Shown piece after piece: positions 1 through 7,386 of a DNA stretch of 59,478 nucleotides. The stretch is from Gracilibacteraceae bacterium (GTDB lineage: Bacteria; Bacillota; Desulfitobacteriia; Desulfitobacteriales; Syntrophobotulaceae): contig JAISAH010000044.1 in assembly GCA_031266805.1 (NCBI GenBank), positions 1 through 59,478 on the forward strand. The letters are read 5' to 3'. A model generated the notes under the pieces. That model had not been told where the DNA came from. It searched no databases and saw only the letters and a program-made list of their open reading frames with translations. The stretch's first letter is position 1. Each line of letters begins with the position of its first letter. The translations under genes were made by a program, and so were the position numbers.

Positions 1-2
1 TT

Positions 3-308
3 TTATCGTACCTCGCCATATAGCAGCACCTCGTTGTCCTTGATGTTATCATAAAACTTTTTCCGCATACTGTCGTGCGGAACAACATCTACTTCTTTGC
101 CAAGCGCGTCTTTTAAGTCGAGCATAAACCCGGATAATTCAAAGAGTCCGCGCAGATTCCGGCGCCACACATGAAGATCAATATCGCTGTCTTCGGTCGC
201 CTCACCGCGGGCATAGGAGCCGAACAGCATGACGCGCCCCACCTCATAGCTTTGCGCTACCGGCGCTATCCGCTCTCTTATCTGCTCTATGGAGTAAACC
301 GCCATCAA
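3..308 (-). CDS. MNT-type nucleotidyltransferase domain protein
   Basis: A 101-residue minimal nucleotidyltransferase. The motif GSYARGEATEDSDIDL (about residues 30-45) carries the GS signature and the two metal-binding aspartates of the DNA polymerase beta-like fold. Family members are usually MntA antitoxins that AMPylate or otherwise silence a HEPN partner (HepT). The gene runs leftward and its stop lies at the window edge, so a HepT partner would be just outside; none is visible here. The start is one of two adjacent ATG codons. The family call is firm from the motif; a toxin-antitoxin role is inference. Confidence 0.85.
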   Translation of the reverse strand: MMAVYSIEQIRERIAPVAQSYEVGRVMLFGSYARGEATEDSDIDLHVWRRNLRGLFELSGFMLDLKDALGKEVDVVPHDSMRKKFYDNIKDNEVLLYGEVR

Positions 309-401
309 ACCGTCTCCTTCATCTGATTACATTGGCAATATATCATATTTTTCATCGAAACACAAGAAATTCTCTCTATCCTTTTCAGGGAACGGGGATG
401 G

Positions 402-422
402 ATTCCGGCATGAAGCCGGAAT
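402..422. repeat. Small palindromic hairpin (8-bp arms)
   Basis: ATTCCGGC and GCCGGAAT form perfect 8-bp arms around a 5-base loop. A second short inverted repeat (ATGACA...TGTCAT, 421-438) abuts it. It lies between the nucleotidyltransferase gene and the T-box promoter. It resembles small dispersed palindromic elements of bacteria, but no second copy is visible in this window. Confidence 0.5.
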
Positions 423-460
423 GACACAAATTTGTCATGCACGGCGCTTCCTTGCGGGTA

Positions 461-489
461 TTGACAAACCAGCGGCAATCTTTTACAAT
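461..489 (+). promoter_or_regulatory. Sigma-A type promoter of the derelict T-box leader
   Basis: TTGACA (461-466), a 17-base spacer and TACAAT (484-489). This is a near-consensus housekeeping promoter placed just upstream of the T-box leader, at the same relative position as the promoter of the intact trp T-box at 16.5 kb. The promoter seems intact although the gene behind it is not. Confidence 0.75.
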
Positions 490-495
490 GATCAA

Positions 496-741
496 GAACT
501 GAATAACTCTGTAAACCGTTGAAGCGGAGATAAAGGTGTATCGTGCGGCCACAGAGAGCCGGGGGCTGAGAATCCGGCGCGACGCAGCGCATCAAATAGA
601 CCGCGGAGGGCGCAGTCAAAGAAAGGGCGATTCGCCGTTTTGAGTATTCTGCGACGTGACGCATACGTTAGTTGCGAGGAATATGTCAGTATTCCGCAGA
701 GGGCGCGGATTTTTTGATCCGTGAATCAAGGTGGCACCGCG
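496..741 (+). promoter_or_regulatory. Derelict T-box leader (Trp type) with UAG at the specifier position
   Basis: The T-box sequence AAGGTGGCACCGCG lies at 728-741, after a Stem I region (about 515-607) and Stem II/III-like hairpins. It aligns along its length with the trp T-box at 16528-16804. They share the AACCGTTGA start, AGAGAG, the ATACGT/AGTTGC pseudoknot region and TCAAA before the specifier. In the intact copy the specifier loop reads TCAAA-TGG-G-CCGC; here it reads TCAAA-TAG-A-CCGC (597-599). The apical loop motif is also degraded compared with GGTGAGAGCC. Only a trpF 3' fragment follows. I read it as the relic of a second trp operon. Confidence 0.75.
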
Positions 742-745
742 CGTC

Positions 746-916
746 AGCCGGCCTTTTTTTCTGGCTGGCGGTTTGACGGCGGACAATCTGGCCGCGGCCA
801 TTCAGCTACTGCGACCGTGCAGTGTGGATCTCAGCAGCGGCGTGGAAAGCAATGGATGGAAAGATTTGGCAAAAATGCGGACCGCCGTGAAAATCACGCG
901 GGCGGCGCGGGATTGA
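746..916 (+). pseudogene. trpF: trpF 3' remnant (phosphoribosylanthranilate isomerase C-terminus)
   Basis: About 55 codons match the C-terminal end of Trp[13 protein letters not shown], then VDLSSGVE and KDLAKM, the phosphate-binding loop and last helix of the (beta/alpha)8 barrel. The first roughly 150 residues are missing; the frame runs directly into the T-box sequence, so a deletion has joined the leader to the gene's tail. It is not a copy of the intact trpF at 20.6 kb, whose matching stretch reads IDVMSGAE. It ends overlapping the 3' end of the convergent MarR gene. No function is expected. Confidence 0.8.
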
Positions 917-1349
917 TCCCTGTTTTCGCTTGATCTTCCACTTCGGCGATCGCGTTCAGCAGTTTTTCCATCTCTTTTTCGCCGACCTGTTTTTTCAAAT
1001 TCGCCTGCGCCTTTTCCCAGAGCCGCTGCGCCGCCTCCAAAGTTATGAGCCCTTTTTCGGTAAGGGTCAATTGCCGGTCCCGCCCGCCGGCTGCCGATAA
1101 ATCCCGGATCAAGCCCGCTTTAGCCAGAGGTCTTATGTTTCTGACCAGAGTCGTGCGTTCCAGCTTCATGATTTTGGCGAGCGCGGTCACACTGCAGGGC
1201 GCGGCCCGGAAAAGATTGATGAGCAGCGAGTATTGCGTAATCGTTACTCCCGAGGGCAGAAGCGCGCGGTCATAGTACGCGGTGAGCGCCCGCGCCGCCT
1301 TGCGGAAATTGATGCAGTAGCATTTTTCAGTGTCGCGTTTTATATTCAT
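894..1349 (-). CDS. MarR family transcriptional regulator
   Basis: A winged-helix regulator of about 151 residues. The recognition region reads [28 protein letters not shown] and the wing [13 protein letters not shown], as in the MarR family. The frame is open further upstream, but the ATG at 1349 ([12 protein letters not shown]) is preferred because the promoter and its operator-like palindrome lie just before it (1374-1415). Three cysteines are present, two of them in the N-terminal CYC stretch, so redox or ligand sensing is possible but unproven. It is probably autoregulated. The nearest potential target upstream is menA, which reads in the same direction. Confidence 0.85.
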   Translation of the reverse strand: MNIKRDTEKCYCINFRKAARALTAYYDRALLPSGVTITQYSLLINLFRAAPCSVTALAKIMKLERTTLVRNIRPLAKAGLIRDLSAAGGRDRQLTLTEKGLITLEAAQRLWEKAQANLKKQVGEKEMEKLLNAIAEVEDQAKTGINPAPPA

Positions 1350-1373
1350 TGATCCTAAAAAATCTCTCCGTTT

Positions 1374-1415
1374 GTGTATATACACTAATATAGCAGAACT
1401 GCCATTTACCGTCAA
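1374..1415 (-). promoter_or_regulatory. marR promoter with perfect 12-bp palindromic operator
   Basis: On the minus strand TTGACG (1410-1415), 17 bases and TATATT (1387-1392) make a good promoter. The perfect palindrome GTGTATATACAC (1374-1385) begins one base downstream of the -10 box, covering the expected transcription start. This placement suits binding by a MarR dimer and autorepression. Confidence 0.7.
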
Positions 1416-1437
1416 CCCCGGCGGTGAAATTTTTCAG

Positions 1438-2364
1438 TCAGGCCGGAGGGAAAAAAGCGGCGAGCAGGAAAGCCGCCGCGTAGGCCAGCCCGTAAACCGT
1501 ATTGGTTTGGGCGGCGCGGCGCATAGCCGGCAACATGACCGGAGGCGGCTGGTTTTCGCCGCGGCGGAACAAGCGGACGGACCGCCAGGCAGGGGGGAGA
1601 CTGAGGAGCGGCAGCAGAAACCAAAAGCCGAAACCGGAGCGGAAACACAGACCGGCGCTCCAGAGAATAGCGAGAGCGAAAAGCGCAGTCAGAAAGACGA
1701 CGCCGCGGCGATGGCCGAGCAAAATGACCAAAGTCTTGCGCCCGCCGGCCGCGTCGCCCACGCGGTCACGGATATTGTTTGCGGTCAGGATGGCGCCGAT
1801 GAGCAAAGCGACCGGCAAAGAAATGAAAAAAACGTCCACCGTCACATAATCGGTCTGCAAAAAAAACGAAAGACCTATGACCAGACTGCCCAGAAGCAGG
1901 CCGGCCGCCGCTTCGCCAAAAGGAGAGGCGGCGATGGGATACGGGCCGCCGGTGTACAGGTAGCCGCAGAGCATACAAAAAGCGCCGACGGGTAGCAGCC
2001 AATAACTGCTGAGACAGGCCAGCGTCAGACCCAAAGCGGCGGCGGCGGCGTAAAAACCGAGCGCCATGGCGAGGACAAAGCGCGGGTTCAGACCGTCGCG
2101 GACGATCGTGCCGCCGATACCCACGCTGGCCCGGGTGTCCAAGCCGCGGGCGTAGTCGTAATATTCGTTGAAAAGATTGGTGGCGATCTGGATGAACAGG
2201 CAGGCGGCGAGCATGAGCAGGGCGCGGAGCGGAGAAAAAACATCCGCCGCTTTCAGGGCGTAGGCGCTGCCGACCGCGACCGGCACGAAGCTGGCGCTTA
2301 GAGTATGCGGACGCAGCATGCGCCAAAAAACCGGGAAAGTCACCGACGGCCACCGCCTTTCCAT
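1438..2364 (-). CDS. menA: MenA-type 1,4-dihydroxy-2-naphthoate polyprenyltransferase
   Basis: A 308-residue integral membrane prenyltransferase of the UbiA superfamily. The first Asp-rich motif is NLFNEYYDYARGLDT (about residues 63-77) and the second NNIRDRVGD (about 195-203). The stretches RPHTLSASFVPVAVG and SVGIGGTIVRDG are typical of MenA rather than UbiA or CyoE. Eight to nine hydrophobic segments are visible. MenA attaches the isoprenoid tail in menaquinone synthesis at the membrane. No other men genes lie in the window. It is 38 bases downstream of the glycyl radical activase and may share its transcript. Confidence 0.88.
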   Translation of the reverse strand: MERRWPSVTFPVFWRMLRPHTLSASFVPVAVGSAYALKAADVFSPLRALLMLAACLFIQIATNLFNEYYDYARGLDTRASVGIGGTIVRDGLNPRFVLAMALGFYAAAAALGLTLACLSSYWLLPVGAFCMLCGYLYTGGPYPIAASPFGEAAAGLLLGSLVIGLSFFLQTDYVTVDVFFISLPVALLIGAILTANNIRDRVGDAAGGRKTLVILLGHRRGVVFLTALFALAILWSAGLCFRSGFGFWFLLPLLSLPPAWRSVRLFRRGENQPPPVMLPAMRRAAQTNTVYGLAYAAAFLLAAFFPPA

Positions 2365-2378
2365 AGGGAGTTCCCTAT
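2363..2378 (-). promoter_or_regulatory. Inverted repeat over the menA start site
   Basis: ATAGGGA-GT-TCCCTAT gives perfect 7-bp arms and overlaps the menA ATG (2362-2364) and the position expected for its ribosome binding site. As RNA it could hide the start; as DNA it could be an operator. Its role is unknown. Confidence 0.4.
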
Positions 2379-2402
2379 ATTACCATAAAATTCCATTGAC
2401 AT

Positions 2403-3296
2403 CTAAATGATCCGCAGTCCCGCCGCTTCATACATGGCCGCCATGGCGGCCAACGCTTCCGGGGTCGGCGCCGCGAAAGCCTCTCCCGTTTGTCCCAGCG
2501 CCGCGTTTTTCGCCGTCCCCAGTTCGTGGTAGGGCAGCAGATCCACTTCCGTCAGGCCGTTGGCCCGCATCAGGGCGATGACGCCGCGGGTGTCGTCCGC
2601 GCCGTCATTGACGCCGGCCAGCACGGGGACGCGTACGCGGACAGGCGCGCGGCCGGAGCGGGCCAGCAGGGCGAGATTGCGGAAAATGAGCCTGTTGTCC
2701 CGGCCGGTGTAACGCAGATGCGCCGCCGGATCGATCAGTTTTACATCATATAAAACGATCTGACAGCCTGCGGCAAGTTCCAGCAGCAAATCGCCGTCGC
2801 CGTAACCGCAGGTGTCGAGGGCGATGGGTACGGAAGCCTCTGCGCAGGCGGCCAGCATCGCTCTGGCAAAATCACCCCGGCCGAGGATCTCCCCGCCGGA
2901 CAAGGTGACGCCTCCTCCCGTCGTCCGGTAATAATCCCTGTCCCGCAACACCGCCGTCATCAGTTCCGCCGCGGTCATGGGCTCAGCCGCCGCCCGCAGC
3001 GCTCCGGTATAACATTCCCGGACACAACGCAAACACGCCGAACAATTGGCGCGCTCCAGGCGCAGCGCCCCCTCCCGGACGCTCAGCGCCTGATGGGGGC
3101 AGACCCGGACACAGGCCAGACAGCCGATACAGCGGGCGGGACTGTACAGCACCTGCTGGTCGCCGCTGATCAGTTCCGGGTTATGACACCAGGCGCAGCG
3201 CAAAGGGCAGCCTTTGACAAAGATCGTCGTCCGTATGCCTGGTCCGTCCGCGGTGGAAAACCTCTGCACACCCCCGGTCAGGACCCGCGTTTCCAT
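2403..3296 (-). CDS. Glycyl radical enzyme activase (radical SAM)
   Basis: A 297-residue radical SAM activase. GPGIRTTIFVKGCPLRCAWC holds the CX3CX2C motif that binds the SAM cluster. Two ferredoxin-type clusters follow: CIGCLACVRVCP (about residues 57-68) and CSACLRCVREC (about 85-95). That insert marks activases of non-PFL glycyl radical enzymes. TLSGGEILG is the glycine-rich SAM-contacting segment. It installs the glycyl radical on the enzyme encoded immediately upstream, 20 bases away. Its ribosome binding site is weak, which suggests translation coupled to that gene. Confidence 0.92.
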   Translation of the reverse strand: METRVLTGGVQRFSTADGPGIRTTIFVKGCPLRCAWCHNPELISGDQQVLYSPARCIGCLACVRVCPHQALSVREGALRLERANCSACLRCVRECYTGALRAAAEPMTAAELMTAVLRDRDYYRTTGGGVTLSGGEILGRGDFARAMLAACAEASVPIALDTCGYGDGDLLLELAAGCQIVLYDVKLIDPAAHLRYTGRDNRLIFRNLALLARSGRAPVRVRVPVLAGVNDGADDTRGVIALMRANGLTEVDLLPYHELGTAKNAALGQTGEAFAAPTPEALAAMAAMYEAAGLRII

Positions 3297-3316
3297 TGCG
3301 GCGGTTGCTTCCGCTG

Positions 3317-5686
3317 TCAGCTTGATTTCAGGTGCGCCGTCCTTTCAATGATATTCTCCTGCACCTGCCGGTCCAGATCGGTAAAATAGGCCAAATAACC
3401 GGCTACCCGCACCACCAGACCGCGATAGTGCTCAGGATCGCGCTGGGCGGCCCGCAAAGTCGCGTCGTCTACCACATTGATCTGGATATGCTGGCCGTAA
3501 TTGGCGAAATAGGTTTTTACCACGCCGCCGATGATATCCAGACCCTGTTCCCCGGTCGCGCTGCCGCCGCTGTCAAAACGCAGGTTGAACAGCGTGCCGT
3601 CGTAAGTATTGACCTGATCCAGACTGGCCACGGAATTGACTGTCGCCGTCGGCCCCAGCAAGTCGCGGCCGTTCGCGGGCGAAGCGTTGTCGCTCAGGGC
3701 CTCCCCGCTCAGGCGCCCGTCCGGCGTCGCGCCGCAGTACTCGCCGTAAAGCACGTTCAGCGTCTGCGAAAGATTGCTCAGACAATACCTGCCGCCGCGG
3801 ACGTCGGTGAATTGCTGCACATGATCGCTGCACCGCACCAGCAGATCGCGGCAGACGCTGTCGGCGTCCTGGTCGTCGTTGCCGAATTTCGGCGCGCGGT
3901 TGAGCAGGAATTGGCGCAGACGCTCTTCGCCGGCGAAATTGCCGGCCAACACCTCCAGCAGACGGTCCATCGTGACGATCTTTTCCCGGAACACCGCGTG
4001 ATCTACGCCGAGAATGCTGTCCGCCACGCTGGCCGCGCCGCAGAAAAACGTGCCTGTGTAACTGTAGCGGGCGCCGCCTTCCTGGATGGATTTTCCTTTA
4101 TCTATACAGTCGTCCATGATGAGGGAGGAAAAAACGACCGGCCATTCCAGCATATGATGCGGTACGACCAGGTTATAGCCCTTGACGACGAGATCCCAGC
4201 AATGCCGGAGCTGAGTTTCCACGGCTCGCGTCAGATCGGCGCGGCAGGTGAAAGTCCGGGGATCGCCGGTAGCGGGGCCGGCCGTCTCCCCCGTCCGCGG
4301 ATCTACCCCGTTGTGCAAAGCGAGTTCCAAACATTTGAGCCCGTTGACATAACCGGCCGTAGGACTGGCGTCGGAAACGCCGCCGCCGGGGTGCGGCTCA
4401 ATGCAGCCGACGACCGCCCAATCGCGCGCTTCCGCTACCGTACCGCCTTTAGCCAGACAGATGGGGATGGAGACCTTGTCGTTGAAAAAAGCCGGGTTAG
4501 CCAGACCCTGCCGGATCATGCGCAGACCAAGACGGAAGAAATCATCCGGCGTCCGCTCATGCACGCGCATCCCGATGGCCGGTTGCGCCAGCCGCGCTTC
4601 TTCCTGCGCTTCCAGGCACAGACGGGAAAGGTCGTTCGTGGCGTCCGCGCCGTGAATATCCACGCCGCCGACCATCAGGATCTGCCACATCGGATAACCG
4701 GCAAATTTCACGGCGTCCGCCGTCACGCGCACCGGCAGCAGTTCCGACGTCTTGATGTAAAAACACTGCAAAAGTTCCAGCGCGTCGTCCCGCGTCAGCA
4801 AACCGGCCGCCAGATCGCGCTCATAAAACGGGAACATGTATTGATCGAAACGGCCGAGGCCGTTGCCGGCGGAATTGGTCTCAATATGCGGCATGAGGTG
4901 GATGAACCACACGAACTGCAGGGCTTCATAAAAATCACGCGGCGGCTCGCCCGGCGTCCGGCGGCAGTTTTGGGCGATCCGCCGGAGTTCCCGCCGTCTG
5001 ACCGCGTCCGGTTCCGTTTCCGCAAGCGCTTCCGCCGCCGCGGCCCAGCGGGCGGCGAAACGGATCACGCTTCGGCAGGCGACGACGGCCGCCCGCCGGA
5101 AATTGATTTGCTCCTGCGCTTCCTTGCCGCCGGCGCCGCTCTCGGCAATAAGGCGCTCACAGCGCGCGATATAGCCGTTCAAACCTTCGGCCAGCAGGCG
5201 GCGGTAGTTCGGCATCGTGTGGCTCGACGGCATCGTGCGGCTGCCGACAGTGATCAGGGCTTGCCGGCGCGCCTGCTGCACGTCGGACGGCAGGACGGTT
5301 TCCATCCTGTCTTCCGTGCTGCGACCGTACCACCAGGGCAGATGCTCATCTAGCAGACGGCGTTCGTCCTCCGGCAGTACAAACGGATCGGCGCCGCGGC
5401 TGACCAACTCGTCAAGATGTTCGTGGATCCAGCGGGCCGACATGTACTCCGGATGAAAGGAAACGCAGCGCGGCCGCTTGGACTGATTGCCGACGATCAT
5501 CTCGCCCGGCTGGATTGCCACGGTCATATGATCCAGCACATAAGTGAAAACACGCGCCCGAAACAACGGCGCCGCCTCGCCCGCGTACTGGATATAAGCT
5601 TCTTTGGCCAGCAGTACGCGTTCGGCGCTCAGGCTGGGCCTCGCGTCGAGCAGCCGTTTTTTCAGGAAAACGACCCTGTCTCTCAT
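3317..5686 (-). CDS. Glycyl radical enzyme (pyruvate formate-lyase family), substrate unknown
   Basis: A large glycyl radical enzyme of 789 residues. The C-terminal radical loop reads VRVAGYLAYFTDLDRQVQ, with the radical glycine near residue 763; the thiyl-radical loop is VVGCIEPH near residue 425. The GCxE arrangement is shared with dehydratase, lyase and decarboxylase subfamilies rather than true PFL, which has adjacent cysteines. The residues after it (PGGGVSDASPTAGY) do not match the GWHDAAF stretch of choline lyase or glycerol dehydratase, so I assign no substrate. The ATG at 5686 is chosen over 5698: GGAGG lies just upstream and it overlaps the SDR stop as ATGA. Confidence 0.9.
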   Translation of the reverse strand: MRDRVVFLKKRLLDARPSLSAERVLLAKEAYIQYAGEAAPLFRARVFTYVLDHMTVAIQPGEMIVGNQSKRPRCVSFHPEYMSARWIHEHLDELVSRGADPFVLPEDERRLLDEHLPWWYGRSTEDRMETVLPSDVQQARRQALITVGSRTMPSSHTMPNYRRLLAEGLNGYIARCERLIAESGAGGKEAQEQINFRRAAVVACRSVIRFAARWAAAAEALAETEPDAVRRRELRRIAQNCRRTPGEPPRDFYEALQFVWFIHLMPHIETNSAGNGLGRFDQYMFPFYERDLAAGLLTRDDALELLQCFYIKTSELLPVRVTADAVKFAGYPMWQILMVGGVDIHGADATNDLSRLCLEAQEEARLAQPAIGMRVHERTPDDFFRLGLRMIRQGLANPAFFNDKVSIPICLAKGGTVAEARDWAVVGCIEPHPGGGVSDASPTAGYVNGLKCLELALHNGVDPRTGETAGPATGDPRTFTCRADLTRAVETQLRHCWDLVVKGYNLVVPHHMLEWPVVFSSLIMDDCIDKGKSIQEGGARYSYTGTFFCGAASVADSILGVDHAVFREKIVTMDRLLEVLAGNFAGEERLRQFLLNRAPKFGNDDQDADSVCRDLLVRCSDHVQQFTDVRGGRYCLSNLSQTLNVLYGEYCGATPDGRLSGEALSDNASPANGRDLLGPTATVNSVASLDQVNTYDGTLFNLRFDSGGSATGEQGLDIIGGVVKTYFANYGQHIQINVVDDATLRAAQRDPEHYRGLVVRVAGYLAYFTDLDRQVQENIIERTAHLKSS

Positions 5687-6528
5687 ATGTCCTCCCAATC
5701 GCCCAGACCGGGAGGCGGCGCCGGCCGGCGAGCGTCCGTTTTGTCATAGCGCAGCGGGCGGCCGGCTGTCCAACCACCGTCCACAAAAAGCGTCTGCCCC
5801 GTCATATAGGCGGAAGCCGGTGACGCGAGGAAAATCGCCGCGCCGATAAACTCGTGGCTTTCCGCCATGCGCCCAAGTGGATGCATGGCGTTGACGTTTT
5901 CATAATAACTGAGCGGAACGTCCGCCAGCATCGGGGTGTTGATCCAGGTGGGAGCGATACAGTTGACGTTGATATTATAGCGGGCCCAGGCCACGGCGAA
6001 TGAGCGCGTCATCTGATGCACCGCCGCTTTGCTCGCCTCATAGACCATAGATTCATATGTGTGCGTCATTAGGCCGGCGATGGAGCCGATATGGACGACG
6101 CGGCCGCTCTTTTGCGGTATCATGGCCCCGCGCCCCGCCGCCTGCGTGATAAAAACAGCCCCGGTCAGGTTGACGTCCAAGATCCGGCGCATTTCCGCCT
6201 CCGGAAAATCCTCCGGCGGGAAACACTGCCCGATGCCCGCCGTATTCACCAGCGCGTCCAAGCGCCCCCAGTGTTCCGTCACCCGGGCCACCACATCCTC
6301 GCAGTCGCCTTTGCGCGTCTGGTCAAAATCCAGGGCCAGACAGCCGGGATAACCCTTAGCGGCGATCAGATCCGCCGCCGCGCCCGCTTTGCCCGGCGTG
6401 CGGGAAGCCAGCGCCACCCGAGCCCCGTTTGCGGCGAAGCCATAGGCGAGAAATTCGCCCAGCCCTCCCGCGCCCGTGACCAGCACCACCTGATCCCGCA
6501 CGCTGAACAGTTCTTCCGATTTGATCAA
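5683..6528 (-). CDS. Short-chain dehydrogenase/reductase
   Basis: A classical SDR of about 281 residues. The cofactor loop is TGAGGLGE (about 18-25), then VNTAGIG, and the catalytic YEASK with the serine in HIGSIAG. The C-terminal CIAPTWINTPM and GQTLFVDGG are typical of the FabG-like group. A TTG at 6528 sits 7 bases after GGAGG; the GTG at 6534 is only one base from it, so TTG is preferred. The stop overlaps the glycyl radical enzyme start by four bases, so the two are translated together. It probably oxidises or reduces a substrate or product of that enzyme. Confidence 0.85.
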   Translation of the reverse strand: MIKSEELFSVRDQVVLVTGAGGLGEFLAYGFAANGARVALASRTPGKAGAAADLIAAKGYPGCLALDFDQTRKGDCEDVVARVTEHWGRLDALVNTAGIGQCFPPEDFPEAEMRRILDVNLTGAVFITQAAGRGAMIPQKSGRVVHIGSIAGLMTHTYESMVYEASKAAVHQMTRSFAVAWARYNINVNCIAPTWINTPMLADVPLSYYENVNAMHPLGRMAESHEFIGAAIFLASPASAYMTGQTLFVDGGWTAGRPLRYDKTDARRPAPPPGLGDWEDI

Positions 6529-6576
6529 GATCACGCCTCCTCACTCAACTTATTATTCAACTAACTTCTTATATGT

Positions 6577-7386
6577 TCAAAGATCGACCTTTTTTTCTAA
6601 AATATAGCCGACGCCGGCGAAGATCAGCGCTGTAAAAACCGTGAATATCAGCGTGTAGATTATCAGGACGTTGTCCAGCATCTCAAAGAAATCCAGTCTG
6701 TCAGTGGAATCCAGCAGCTCCATGAGCGACGGTCCGGGAAAAATATCCATCACCAGCAAATTCAGCCGGGAAACGATAACGCTGATCAAGACAAAGACCA
6801 CGCCCGCCAGGAAAGCGCCGAAGCGGACATGAGCGAAAAAACCGCGCCGCAAAGTCATCGCCGCGTAAGCGGTCACCACGGTATTGATGACGGAAACGAT
6901 GATCAGCAAAGTGAGTAGGATAAAAGTGACGACGACAGAAGTCTGCTGGCTGGGGGTGAAACCCAGAAACTCCTCCAAGGATCTGAGGACCAGATCGCTC
7001 ACCGTGTTTTTATAAAAGACAAAAAAATCCACATAGGACAGCAGCAGGAAGAAGAACAGGAAGGAAATTCCTTCCAGCAAACCGCTCAGGAGTTTGCCGC
7101 CGACGATCTGCCAACCGCTGCGCGGGGTGAGAAATATCATATATCCTTCTTTGCTGGTCAATTCACGGTTGAACGCCGTCAGGACGTCGATAAAAAGCAG
7201 GGCAAAAAAGGTAATAAACAAAATGATGAGCAAAGTCAAACTGAATCCGACTCGCATAGACTCGATCATATTCGTGCCGAAACGCATATACAGATAAAGC
7301 GACATATTCAGGAGGAAGGCGGCGACGAGAAAAATCATCATCCGTTTGCCGCGCAATGCAAATTCGTATTTAATTAATTTTCCCAC
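6577..7386 (-). CDS. ABC transporter permease, ABC-2 type
   Basis: A 269-residue membrane protein with about six hydrophobic segments and a short cytoplasmic N-terminus (MGKLIKYEFALRGKRM). The layout fits ABC-2 permeases of bacitracin-efflux or gliding-type exporters. It starts with GTG at 7386, seven bases after GGGAGG, and overlaps the end of the ATPase gene by 17 bases. It would form the membrane half of a two-gene exporter with that ATPase. The substrate cannot be told from the sequence. Confidence 0.78.
   Translation of the reverse strand: MGKLIKYEFALRGKRMMIFLVAAFLLNMSLYLYMRFGTNMIESMRVGFSLTLLIILFITFFALLFIDVLTAFNRELTSKEGYMIFLTPRSGWQIVGGKLLSGLLEGISFLFFFLLLSYVDFFVFYKNTVSDLVLRSLEEFLGFTPSQQTSVVVTFILLTLLIIVSVINTVVTAYAAMTLRRGFFAHVRFGAFLAGVVFVLISVIVSRLNLLVMDIFPGPSLMELLDSTDRLDFFEMLDNVLIIYTLIFTVFTALIFAGVGYILEKKVDL

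Noticed and set aside
597-599. UAG specifier taken as a sensor for a pyrrolysine-type tRNA
   Set aside because: No pyrrolysine genes are in the window, the leader is otherwise a copy of a Trp T-box with one changed base, and the gene behind it is broken.
305-664. A 119-codon open frame on the minus strand over the T-box region
   Set aside because: It lies across the promoter and the T-box stems and has no recognisable motif or ribosome binding site.
731-916. Short protein beginning with GTG inside the T-box sequence, treated as a real gene
   Set aside because: The first residues are read from T-box RNA structure and the rest is only the end of TrpF, so it is a remnant.
3332-5353. A very long plus-strand open frame opposite the glycyl radical enzyme; similar long frames opposite metH (10086-12257) and the metal ATPase (31365-33791)
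   Set aside because: These arise from GC-rich codon use on the opposite strand. The genes opposite them carry complete family motifs, and the shadows are rich in Arg, His and Gln without domains.
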